NCBI GenBank assembly: GCA_036939975.1
Contig: JALLPB010000165.1
Span: 1 to 44,295, forward strand
Length of the DNA: 44,295 nt
Direction of reading: 5' to 3'
Origin: Cyclostephanos tholiformis
Lineage: Eukaryota > Bacillariophyta > Thalassiosirophyceae > Thalassiosirales > Thalassiosiraceae
This document shows, piece by piece, positions 1-9,753 of this stretch. A program made the translations under genes and the position numbers. The notes below the pieces were generated by a model. The model did no database searches and was not told the DNA's origin. It was given only the letters and a program-made list of their open reading frames with translations. The stretch's first letter is position 1; each line of letters starts with the position of its first letter.

Positions 1-355
1 GCCCATTGGCACATAAGGTGCACCTGTGCGTTGCATCCATCCTCAGCGCATGCTAACTGATTATGAATTTTAATACAACAACGATTTTGCAATGTGGCAT
101 TGGAATATGATATCCCATCCTCATATCCCCAAGAACAACTTGGTCGTGTTTCCTGAATTATAACAAAAAAATGATGATTATATATTGTTAAAATATATAT
201 CAATCAAATGTATTATTTAGTGTGAACGTTGCACTGTTAATAGAAATCCTGACCATTGTTAAATTCGCCTCATCTGAATTATTGAAGATGTCATTATCGA
301 TATTGCCTGAACCGTGATCGACTATATTGTAATTTTTTCTTCTTGTTTGTACCAT
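1..355 (-). CDS. Partial Cys-rich gene cut by the left window edge, two exons visible
   Basis: On the minus strand an ATG at 355-353 opens a frame beginning MVQTRRKNYNIVDHGSG. A possible donor (ATG|GTCAGG) closes exon 1 at 254. A good acceptor (TTATAATTCAG) opens exon 2 at 152 in phase 0, and that frame stays open to the window edge. Exon 2 is cysteine-rich, with a CC pair followed by C..DGCNAQVHLMCQW, which suggests a small metal-binding knuckle. The intron would be 101 nt. The pattern C-x4-C-x3-VH-x2-C resembles N-terminal segments I associate with transposon-derived proteins of diatoms, but that is recall, not a search. The donor is weak, so the join to exon 1 is uncertain; the exon 2 frame is the better supported part. 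No function can be given. Confidence 0.35.
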
Positions 356-539
356 TATTATCGCCAGAGATTAGTCGTTGATGTTGATAGTATATTTACG
401 ATAACGCAGGCTTGGACCGACGACACAAATAATGTGCAAGTTCGACTTGTCGCGGCTTGCGCATGGCGTTGAGGAGGCAGGGGCAGTGATATGATGATAT
501 TATCGTCTAAATAAATGTTATTGGTTACGTACTAATTAA

Positions 540-930
540 CTGTTAATTTATGTAAATATTAATTTTATTATTAATTATCACTAAACAACGTAGTAAACTT
601 AACAGTTAGTGTAATTGTTTTTATGTCGTAACTGTTAGTTTAATGTGAGCTATTACTGTGTATACTAAGAGTTAATTCCAAATTCGTGTTAATCCAAAAA
701 GTAACAGTAGTAACGTGGTAATTTTTTTATTACACTAACTGTTAACTGTTAATTTCGTTGCAGTATAACTATTATTATTATTAGTAATAATTGTTACGTA
801 ATAGTTTAATGATTTTAACAGTCAGTGTAATTGTTTATATACGTATTAACTGTTAATTAAATGTAAGCTATTACTGTCTCTATTAAAGATAATTCCGTAA
901 CCTATGTTAAAGCACAAATAATAATAATAA
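540..930. repeat. AT-rich degenerate repeats (aactgtta / taacagtt motifs)
   Basis: Two diverged copies of a unit about 216 bp apart are visible near 600 and 816. Both read taacagt(t/c)agtgtaattg followed by taactgtta and gctattactgt. No coding frame is seen here apart from a short plus-strand ORF that is antisense to the neighbouring gene. Similar motifs recur on the other side of the 969-2675 gene, so these could be subterminal repeats of one element, but no clean terminal ends were found. Confidence 0.5.
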
Positions 931-968
931 ATCCGGAAATGGTTATTGTTTGTGGCATAACTAATAAG

Positions 969-2332
969 TTACGTTGTTGCTATACCCAAATTGATGACGA
1001 TCGTAGTTGTTGCATTATCCACTTTGTCCACGTGCCACTTCTGAAATCCTTTCTCATGTTTCGACTTAGCCATGATCCATACTTTTTTGATGTCGATGTT
1101 TTCGTGAAGCTTTTCAATTTGTTTTACGAATAGGTTTAGATAGTGGAGACGTTCAAAATTTTTTTTCTCTATGACTCGATGGGACTTCCGATCTATATTT
1201 TCACTGTCGTATTTTTTTGGGGGGTTAAACATGTCGTTCATGTATTTGTCTTTACGTTCCCAATAATTCATTATATCCGTGCTTAGATCTGTCAATTCTT
1301 TGCATCGTATTGTACTAACTATTGCAGTTTGTCTGTTCCAAAACGACCGCGGTGTTTGTTTTCCAGATGAAGTTGCAAACAACTGCGCTGTGTAGTAAAT
1401 GCTGTTCGATGTGATATAAAAATATCCTCGATGAAAACAATTCGCCTGAAATAAAACATAATCTCCGACTGTGTTTAGCATATATTTGTCGATTGAATGG
1501 TCACAAATTTTCATCATTGAGGAATTGAAACACATTTGACAGTTATCCATCGCACATTGCCTTGCACACCAAAGACCAGTTCCTGTTGCGATATCTTCAT
1601 ATAGTTCATTATTGCGATCGTCGTGAATTGATCCAGATTTGTCAAAATTTATTTCTATTTGTTCTGCAATAATCTCATCGGTGAATCCGTCAATAGTCTG
1701 ATCAACAGAACCTCCATTAGCGTAATTTTCATTGTTGTTGGAGTTTTGAATTGGGACAGACGCTTCATTTCGATTGGAGAGGAAGTCAGATTTATTTTTG
1801 TACATATTCCGATACGAAACACATTGATATCCTCACCTGAATGTGATATGTTGTTGGAGTTATTAATATTGTGGTTAAAATTTATTCGAGTAAGTTGTTG
1901 TTGTTCGTGCTCATCACTGTTTCTCATATCGGCACTGGAGTCGTTAATATCGTGGTTAAAATTGATTCGAGTAAGTTGTTGTTCTTCGTGCTCATCACTG
2001 GTTCTCATATCGGCACTATTGAATGAATGATTGTCGATGTCAATCCATCTTTCGACAAAAGTTGTAGTTTCTCTTAATTGTCCGCTCATTTGATTCAATC
2101 CATTTTCCAGAGTATTGATTTTAAATGTCATAGCCGTTATTTTTTGTTCGAGTGATGTTACTGTAGTTTGTAAATGGTGGATGTCATTTGTCAAGTTCGT
2201 CGTCATATCTCCGGAAAATCCGCTTCGAGCAGAACAATAAATATTCTCTCCATTTTGGAATGTATTTGTAATTGTCAATTCGTTTCTTATAACATCTGCC
2301 TCATTCGGCATTACATCAATCGAATTTGTCAT
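969..2332 (-). CDS. Coiled-coil protein with permuted 2OG-oxygenase-like motifs, two exons
   Basis: Two minus-strand frames join cleanly. Exon 1 (2332-1837) ends at TCAG|GTGAGG and exon 2 (1762-969) begins after AATGAAG. The 74-nt intron keeps phase 1 and gives ...ISHS-A-SVPIQNS.... The N-terminal part has a heptad-like coiled coil (LEQKITAMTFKINTLENGL) and a tandem 28-residue repeat built on SADMR.SDEHE..QLTRINF. The C-terminal part holds GDYVLFQANCFHRGYF, then YYTAQLFA, then about 115 residues later FQKWHVDKV and TIVINLG. These resemble the distal-His strand and the HxD strand of a double-stranded beta-helix dioxygenase, but in reversed order. The frame ends just after GG|GTATAG, which could be a further donor, so the true C-terminus may lie beyond. 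The fold call is inference; a decayed mobile-element gene is an alternative. Confidence 0.45.
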
Positions 2333-2420
2333 TCTATTTTCATTTATTCATAAGTCATCTGAAGGATTAAAATCATCTGGCTGTTGTAGAGTTGTGAAAG
2401 GATGTTCCAATTGGTGCAAT

Positions 2421-2675
2421 TCATCCGATGCTGAGTTCTTTTTTTGCTTTTTTTCTATGGCTGATTCCGTCATCATTCAATGAAGATTTATTTTTCTTTG
2501 CCTCTCTGATTTTGGCATATTTCTCGGGATATTTTGTTCTGTAACATCGGCAACAATGACCCGAATAATTAGACTGAATTTGTCTTGGGCAATCTTTAAC
2601 TTTGTAATTAGTTTGGTTTTTACCCACAGACTTAGGTGATGGTAATAGTTTAGTTGTGTCGTTAGTGTTACTCAT
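2421..2675 (-). CDS. Small Cys-containing ORF upstream of the permuted-oxygenase-like gene; possibly its N-terminal part
   Basis: An 84-codon minus-strand frame starts MSNTNDTTKLL and contains KDCPRQIQSNYSGHCCRCYR, then a Lys-rich tail. Near its end a second frame takes over at runs of A (from TESAIEKKQKKNSASDELHQ to the stop in NPSDDL) and reads like coding sequence too. The real protein may therefore shift frame at the poly-A tract, by mutation, error or splicing, before the MTNSIDV frame at 2332. With the downstream exons this would give a Cys-rich head, coiled coil and oxygenase-like tail. The function is unknown. The frame change suggests either a broken gene or an intron I could not place. 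Confidence 0.35.
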   Translation of the reverse strand: MSNTNDTTKLLPSPKSVGKNQTNYKVKDCPRQIQSNYSGHCCRCYRTKYPEKYAKIREAKKNKSSLNDDGISHRKKAKKELSIG

Positions 2676-2739
2676 GGTTGATGTTATAATATTTAGATTG
2701 TTTAATGGCCGCCATCAATGGTTAAAATGATGTGTGAGC

Positions 2740-3434
2740 CCTAATAGTTCATACTCACTCTATTACTTCCAAGAAAAACGACTAAATAAATGTTAAATTT
2801 GATATTAACAGGAAAAATTAATATTTATTAGGTCTCCATGCTCAAATATGTACATAATGTAATAAGATAACTACCTGAGATTGTAGTTAAAAGTTTCACC
2901 ATGAATATAATATTAGTACTTACGTAACAATAGTAAATAAAATGAGTATTAATAGTTCATATCTAGTACTCATATAATATATGTCTGTTAATTATTTAAT
3001 AGTAAAAGATAAATGACTAAAAAAATGTTAAAATCTATCGTAACAGGATAAACTAACAGTTATTAGCTAATGAGCTACACCGGTGTGTCTCATACGTATG
3101 ATCTAGTAATCCTATATGTCTGTTAATTTTTTAATAGTAACAGATAAATGACTAACAAAATGTTAAAATCTATCGTAATAGGAATGATTAATAGTTATTA
3201 GCTTATGATGCGTGACCATTAATAGTTAATACTCACTCTATAACTTACATGATAAACGACTAAATAAATGTTAAATTTGATATTAATAGGAAAAATTAAT
3301 ATTTATTAGGTCATATAATATATGTCTGTTAATTATTTAATAGTAAAAGATAAATGACTGAATAAATGTTAAAATATCGTAACAGGATGAAGTAACAGTT
3401 TTATTAGCTTATGAGCTATACACCTTTGTGTCTC
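2740..3434. repeat. AT-rich degenerate tandem repeats
   Basis: A unit starting ctgttaatt.tttaatagtaa.agataaatgact is present at about 2985, 3120 and 3325. It is followed by aatgttaaaatctatcgtaacagg, then ttattagct.atga, and two of the three copies run on to a tgtgtctcat tail. A second interspersed unit (cgactaaataaatgttaaatttgatattaa) occurs at about 2778 and 3256. No gene is seen. The array ends sharply where GC content rises at about 3435, ahead of the auxilin-like gene. Confidence 0.6.
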
Positions 3435-3669
3435 ATTCCCTCAACCTCGGTGTAGTGGGGGTGGTGACGCGGTGCCTTGCGTCAGGCTTCGTCGGAACTA
3501 GCTAGGTAGTTGACTACTACTTGTCTCTCTTTTTAAACATTTTTCTGGGTATCTCTTCCGTTCATAGTACCACACACAATCGGTACGTACCATACAACAT
3601 ACTGTCCATTTCCATTTCACACCCACGCAACCCCGCCCACCCACCCCGCACTACCCATCCCCCACCACC

Positions 3670-5238
3670 ATGTCCGACGTCCTGGTCCTCTACCAGATAT
3701 CCAACGAGTTCTCTCGTGGTAGAGGCGGCGGGGGCAGCGATGGCGGCGGTCCGCCCTCGTACAATGCGTATTACATGTCGCGCAAGAACGGGGTCACCCT
3801 CTCCACCGTGAAGCAGTCCTGCCGCGCGCTCCGATCGATCAACCCGGGACTCGGCCCCGACGGGTATCACTGGCGCGTCAGGATCGACGAAAAGCCAAAT
3901 ACCTCCCACTCATCTGCCGGCGGAGGCGGGAGCGGCTCGGCGACGGGATACTCGTGGTGGGATGTCCAGGACGAGAACGCTCGCCTCCCCGTCAGGGAGG
4001 CGACGCCGTCGGAATTGAGGCGCATGTTGGTCCCGCCCCCCCCGAAGGCCGCCCTCGGCGACGGCGATGCCGTGACGCAGGAGATGACCAAGGCCGCCAA
4101 GGGAGCGATGAAGTACATGGGAAAGGCGATGAACGTCGTGGCTGGGAGCGCCGTCGGCGGCATTGGGGGGGACGATGACGATGACCTCTCGGTCGTGAGA
4201 ACTCCGGTTATATGCTTCAAGTTGCTGGACCTGGAGAGAGTTCGGAGGGACATCAAAGGCGGCGGCGGTGGCTGCTCCGCTGGGGGAGGATTGATAAGGA
4301 GGACCGCCGTTCCGGCCGCTGCTCATCCCAGGAGCCAGCCGTCGCAGCAGGTGCGCGCCGCCGCGCCGCCGACTTCGACGGGAGCCCAGCAGCCGCAGCG
4401 GCAGGCTCACCCCGCCGCGGCGAGGGCGAACCCTCCCACCCCACCCACGGCCGATCTTATGGGCTTCAATACCGCGGCTTCGACTCCTACGCCCCGGCCC
4501 GTGCGGCCACCCGCCAGGTCGGTCTCAATGGCTGTGTTGTCTACGCCCACGGGGGCAATGCCCGGCGAGACTCGAGCCGAGAAATTGAAGCGCGAGTATG
4601 CGAAGAAGAGCGCCAGCGCCTCGAGCAGGGTCTGGGACGATGTCGATCAACGCTGGGTAGAAGGTCCGGTCAAGAATGGCGAGACGACGACCGGCGGCGG
4701 CGGGGGGGCATTGGCGGCTGCAACTCCCTCTCCCCTGTCCTCCGGCTCGATCGACGGTGTCGCCGTCACCGAAAAGGGCATCACCCTCTCGCGCTCCAAC
4801 GCCGTCGGAAAGTCGGCGAGCGTCCAGGCCGCCGTTCACGCGCGCATCGACGACATGGAACAGTCGCAACGGAAGGCCGTCGCCGAGCTCCGGGCTCGCG
4901 AGGGCGAAAGGGCCAAAGCCGACGCTGAGGAGGATGCAGCGAGGCAGCGCCTCGAACCAAGACTGAAGGCATGGAGCGAGGAGCACGGGCAGAAGAAGCA
5001 GCTGCGCGCGTTGTTGGCAAACTTGCACACCATACTCTGGGAAGGAAGCGGGTGGAAGCCGATATCGCTGGCGGACGTTTTGGACGACAGCAAGGTCAAG
5101 AAGGTGTACCACCAGGCAAGCAGGGTCGTGCACCCCGATAAAACTGGACACTTGGACGCCGAGAGGCGATTCGTAGCCAAGCGCGTATTCGATTCCCTGA
5201 CCCAGGCTAAGGTGGAGTTTGACGAGGGTAAACGTTAG
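3670..5238 (+). CDS. Auxilin-like J-domain protein
   Basis: This is a 522-aa intronless frame. The C-terminal 75 residues form a J domain of the auxilin/GAK type: LHTILWEGSGWKP, then a helix ending YHQASRVVHPDKTG, with the Hsp70-contacting HPD at 488-490, and a last helix AKRVFDSLTQAKVEF. In known auxilins this domain recruits Hsc70 to strip clathrin coats from vesicles in the cytosol. The middle (about 190-400) is Pro/Ala/Gly-rich and probably disordered, followed by a charged helical stretch (MEQSQRKAVAELRAREGERA). The N-terminal about 120 residues look folded (SDVLVLYQISNEF, GYHWRVRIDEKP, YSWWDVQDENARLPVREATP) but I do not recognise them. No transmembrane segment is seen. The call rests on the J domain; the exact subfamily is inferred. 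Confidence 0.75.
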   Translation: MSDVLVLYQISNEFSRGRGGGGSDGGGPPSYNAYYMSRKNGVTLSTVKQSCRALRSINPGLGPDGYHWRVRIDEKPNTSHSSAGGGGSGSATGYSWWDVQDENARLPVREATPSELRRMLVPPPPKAALGDGDAVTQEMTKAAKGAMKYMGKAMNVVAGSAVGGIGGDDDDDLSVVRTPVICFKLLDLERVRRDIKGGGGGCSAGGGLIRRTAVPAAAHPRSQPSQQVRAAAPPTSTGAQQPQRQAHPAAARANPPTPPTADLMGFNTAASTPTPRPVRPPARSVSMAVLSTPTGAMPGETRAEKLKREYAKKSASASSRVWDDVDQRWVEGPVKNGETTTGGGGGALAAATPSPLSSGSIDGVAVTEKGITLSRSNAVGKSASVQAAVHARIDDMEQSQRKAVAELRAREGERAKADAEEDAARQRLEPRLKAWSEEHGQKKQLRALLANLHTILWEGSGWKPISLADVLDDSKVKKVYHQASRVVHPDKTGHLDAERRFVAKRVFDSLTQAKVEFDEGKR

Positions 5239-7432
5239 AACTGGCACTGAGGGAAATATGTATGAGCAGAACAATGGAGGTGTTGAGTATCCGCATAAAT
5301 ACAAACTTCTCCCTGTATTAGAAATTGACCATATACCACTCCGTATGTTTTGATGCTATGCCAATTCCATGCAACTCAATCATACAGCTAACTCTCTTTT
5401 TGTTTTAAATTTGTCTGCTTGTCGCAGATATCCTTTTTTTGGTATTCTTTCACATTGATTCTTTAAATCTGGAGGCGGGTTGACTTTGATCATAGATCAT
5501 TCCAAGACCACAACAACAATCATTCATGGGCCACACCTCTCTGAGTACACAAGAGGCAACATTACATCAAATCCTGTCAAAACTTTTTGCCAACACAGCA
5601 TTCATCAGAGGATAAGTATAGGAATCACTCATTTTGCTTGCTTTTAAGTTCCAGTGGGATGCCTGTTGCAAGAGTGCAAATGGCTGCAGTGCAGGAATGA
5701 TGTCTGAGTTCAAGTACATCACATTCTTTCAGAATTCAGCAGTAATAGACCCTGAATAGTATTTTTAACTGCCAATATATCCTCCATATCATTCACAGTT
5801 TCCCAAATAATCATCCTCTCTCCTCTTATTTGAATGATCTTGGTCAAATATGTAATTGAGCTTGAGGATCACTTCAACCCACTACACCTGGGGGAAAATG
5901 CCATCCAACCTGGCCACAATCTATGACATGTCACTACCATCCATTACATCAGAACCCCCCCCCTCCAACCAGGGATTCAGATGATTGCACAGGGATGCTA
6001 AAAATATTATCAATGAGAGCATCAACCACCACGATCATCACACATCACAATGACCATAACACAAATTACCGCCAGCAATGATGACATCAATATTAAGAAA
6101 ATATAAATTGCAAGCATGTTGGCAAACTAGGAGTGACTGCCACGTCATACCCATCATCTTGAATAATGTCAATTCACTTTTCAGCAAAGCTTGTTGCATT
6201 GTTCCACACATTTTACTCATGCATTTACATACTTACTCCTAATTAGAAAGCTATGGGGCAGGAGTTTGTTCCCGCCCAAATGCATAGCAGTAAGGGGTTG
6301 ACTATTGCCTTGTTCCGAGGTCACCATATAAAATACAAATTGTATAATATTCATACATGTGTTTCTTGTTTTTCTCGTATCTTTTTTCTACGTGTTCCTG
6401 TGTACCTAGGGACAAGGTGGAGGTACATTTTTCCATTTTTTGACAATTTTTTTGTGTTATTTTGCTTTGCTAAATTGTACCATAGCATCTTTTTCTTCTT
6501 CTTCTCAAATTTTGCTAGGTCCTTGAGTTCAAACAAGCAACAACCCATGGACAACTTCTTCAGGATACAGGGAGCTCAGTGTGAATCGTCAGCTATGTTT
6601 TGAGTATTAAAACAATACTTTATTGGGAACAGAGTGTCAAGTGGCGCAGAATACAGCTCTTCTGTGGACACGTTAAACTTTCCATGTAATTCTATGTGTT
6701 GAACCGACACCATCTCACTCTGGAAAATATGTGCTACATTACAGAATTGTATAAACGAAATCATATGATATACAATTCATATATTAAACAATTCAGATAT
6801 GTATATATATAATCAAAATAAAATACTAATGTTGCACTTGGTGTTTGATTCATCATCATAAGATCAGCAAAGGGATATAACAACAAAGCTTGTCATGACT
6901 TATGACTCAGTGGAAAATAACCGCACAGAACTTTCAGCAAGTATGATATTAATACAATTTGTATTTTATGTGACCTTAGAACGAGGCAGTATTTGACCCC
7001 TAACTTATAAGGGTTGGATTGGGGAATGATTGCCATTCCTGAAGGAACAAAAGCCAAAGGTCGAAGGGGGGAGGCTACACAGATCTGCTAGGCCATAAAG
7101 AAAGGGGCACACATCATCGGTCCAGGGCTGGAAACGCACACCTTTGTTTTAAGTTTTTTTTCAGAAGATAATTAATCATCTACTAAAAGAATAGTGAAAT
7201 TCCAATCGGCCCCTTCAGCTTTTCGCATTTTGGCATTGCTGGCAATAGACTCTAGTGACCACTGCAATAACCATTTGATCTATTAGACAATGTTCTTCGT
7301 CATATTGGTGGGCATAGATATAAATCTTGAGATGCCCCTTATGGATTCTTCGGCAGTCATTGACACCCCCTTACAGGAAAACGGAGTAGAAAATAAGGCA
7401 CAACGGGCCCAGGACTACCAGAGTATAATATA
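5239..7432. other. AT-rich intergenic stretch without a recognisable gene
   Basis: About 2.2 kb lies between the ends of the auxilin-like gene and sufS. Only short frames occur (up to 116 codons at 6253-6603) and they have T-rich, non-coding composition. No RNA gene, inverted repeat or transposase motif was seen. It includes the 3' ends of the two convergent genes. Confidence 0.6.
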
Positions 7433-8895
7433 TCAGAATAATGGCACGAAGGGGTCGTCATCGTTAGTTTCGGCAACGATGTTACCGTCCTCTCCGTCCA
7501 CGGTCGTCCCCGACGTCAACGAGCGGAAGAAACCCAACGTGCCCTCGAGGGCACTAACGAAATCGTCCACGTCCTCCTTCGTGTTGTAAAAGTACAGACT
7601 CGCGCGGGCCGAGTGACTGTGTCCCAACGCTCGATGCAACGGCTGACAGCAGTGATGTCCGGAACGTATCGCCACGCCCTCGAGGTCGAGGAAGGTTCCG
7701 AGGTCGGAGGGATGGACGACATCCGACACGAAGGAGCACAGTGCGGCTCGTTCGACGCCGACCCTCGGACCGAGGACGGTCACCCCCTCGACGTCCTCGA
7801 GTCTCCTCCGTAGGTAATCGCCAAGTTCGATCTCGTACTCGTGTATCCTGTCGATGCCGATCCCGTTTATGTAATCGATCGCGGCGCCCAATCCGATCGC
7901 CTGGGCGATGGGGGGGGTGCCGGCCTCGAACCTCGCCGGACTTCGTGCGTAAGTCGATCCGTCCATGTATACCTCGTCGATCATTTCGCCCCCCCCCTTG
8001 TACGGTGCCATACCGTTCAATACGTCCTCCCTCCCCCAGAGGAATCCTATCCCCGTCGGACCGCACATCTTGTGTCCGCTCGCGACTACGAAGTCCACGC
8101 CCAGCGCTCGCACGTCGACCTTCATGTGTGGTACGGATTGACAAGCGTCGAGCAATATCAATACGTCCGGACTAGCGTTGTCGCGAACGTAATCGACGAT
8201 GTCGCCGATCGGATTGATGGTGCCCAGCACGTTCGATACGTGCTGTATGCTAACGAGCTTGGTCCGATCGTTGACGAGTCCGCCCATCAGGGCGGATACG
8301 TCGAATCCGTCCGATACGGACGAGGCGGGGACGTACCGTAGCGTTGCCCCCGTCCTCGACGCCGCCATCTGCCAAGGAACGATGTTCGAGTGATGCTCGG
8401 CCTCGGTTATCAGTATCTCGTCCCCCTCGCCGATAAGACGGTATTCGCGGCCCCCCCCTTCCCGACAGCTCAACGACGTGGCGACGAGGTTGATCGCCTC
8501 CGTCGCGCCGCTCGTGAATATAACCTCGTTCCTGTCGCGCGCGTTAACGAACGACGCCACCTTATCCCTGGCGCATTCGTACGCCTCCGTCGATTCGCGC
8601 GACAGGGCGTGCGCGCCACGATGCACGTTCGAATTCATAGTCTCGTAATACGAGATTAGCGCGTCCGTGACGACGGATGGCTTGTGCGACGTCGCGGCCG
8701 AATCTAGGTAGATAAGTCGCCTATCGGCCTTGCCCCCGCCCGTGCCCCCCCCACCGCCGGCATCCCGTTCGTCGTCGACCAACGACGACGACGACGTCAT
8801 CTTGCCATCGGCGTCGAATCTGGTCGATAGGATGGGAAAATCGCCAATGACGGAATGGGCGAGGTGCGGGTCGTTGAATTTATAATCCTTCCACC

Positions 8896-8933
<38 letters not shown>

Positions 8934-9211
8934 GACGACGGCGGCGGGTCGTCGTCGTTCCCGTCGTCATCCGATAGCGACGACGTCGGGGGGACGGTCG
9001 ACGACGACGACGACGACGAACGCAGGAACGAGCAGGCGCGGATGGAGGGGGTGGGGGGGGTAGCAATAACGGTAGGACGACGACGACGAACGCGAGAGGA
9101 GGGGGGAGGGGGGGAGGGACATGGTAGAGAGAAGGATGAAGAGGCGGACAGGGCGGTGGTCAGGTGCAGGGCGAAAATGGCAAGGGCGTGCCTATTATTG
9201 GTGATCGACAT
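7433..9211 (-). CDS. sufS: Plastid-type cysteine desulfurase SufS
   Basis: This 592-aa intronless frame encodes a class-V aminotransferase-fold, PLP-dependent cysteine desulfurase. The family removes sulfur from cysteine as an enzyme persulfide and passes it to SufE/SufBCD for Fe-S cluster assembly in plastids. Visible group-II SufS features are YLDSAATSHKP at about 168-178, TSGATEAIN, EAEHHSNIVPWQ, LLDACQSVPH, the PLP lysine in SGHKMCGPTG (K about 381), GGGEMI, RFEAGTPP, and the persulfide cysteine in RSGHHCCQPLH (C about 521). The first 30 residues form a signal peptide ending LSASSSFSLP, then a transit-like Ser/Pro/Arg-rich stretch and a poly-Ser/poly-Asp spacer encoded by (GAC/GTC)n triplets. 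This fits a bipartite import signal for a complex plastid. The first in-frame ATG gives this leader, so I keep it. It is transcribed away from the lipase gene at 9754. Confidence 0.93.
8890..9020. repeat. Triplet (GAC/GTC)n tracts within the sufS leader
   Basis: Uninterrupted cgacgacga runs at about 8898-8939 and 9000-9019 encode poly-Ser in the linker between the plastid targeting leader and the enzyme core. Confidence 0.8.
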
Positions 9212-9753
9212 GGTGATGCGGTTCTTGTAGTACTTCCCTTCCTTCTCTCCGGTGCTTGTGCCTTCGTGGTGTCTTCAGGTGGTGTGGCATGGAGGAGAAT
9301 TCTCGACGAGGTGGTGGTGATGCAGTTACCATAGTTCGTCGTGTGTTGTGAGAGTTGTTTTTGTGTGTGACGTGGAAGGAGATTTCGAAAAGAGGAAAAC
9401 GAGCGGGAAGCTCGGGTACGTACTTTCGTACTGTACATTTTGCGTACGATACACTCTACCTATCATCATCTCCTCCCTTCGAGTCCCCAACGGGCGCAAC
9501 GCCAGAAAATGGGACGGCCTCTAGCCCAGGCATGGGCAGGGCCGGGGCAAAATCAAAGAGAGACGATTCTTCATCGGCGATAAGCATGGCTGTTGATTGT
9601 TGGTTGCTGGTTGTGCAATAAATAAAACATTATATATTATTTCGCTTGACGGAGATGGATACATCGATTATATTTTATTAACACGGCTGCATTAACATAA
9701 AACAACATATACAGCATCGCGAACAGAAAAAAAACATCATCGTCGGCAAGTCA
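9212..9753. promoter_or_regulatory. Divergent intergenic region between sufS and the class-3 lipase
   Basis: The 542 bp separate two head-to-head start codons and must carry both promoters. It contains gtacgtactttcgtactgtac near 9416-9436, a short imperfect palindrome, and an AT-rich stretch next to the lipase start. No TATA box stands out. Short frames here are not convincing genes. Confidence 0.45.

Noticed and set aside
3910..4410. Several long frames overlapping the auxilin-like gene
   Set aside because: High-GC shadows; only the 3670 frame carries a J domain.
6253..6603. 116-codon plus-strand ORF
   Set aside because: T-rich composition, Phe-rich product, and no motif or promoter context.
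7554..8341. Long Arg-rich frames on both strands inside sufS
   Set aside because: Frame shadows of a gene with a fully matched SufS core.
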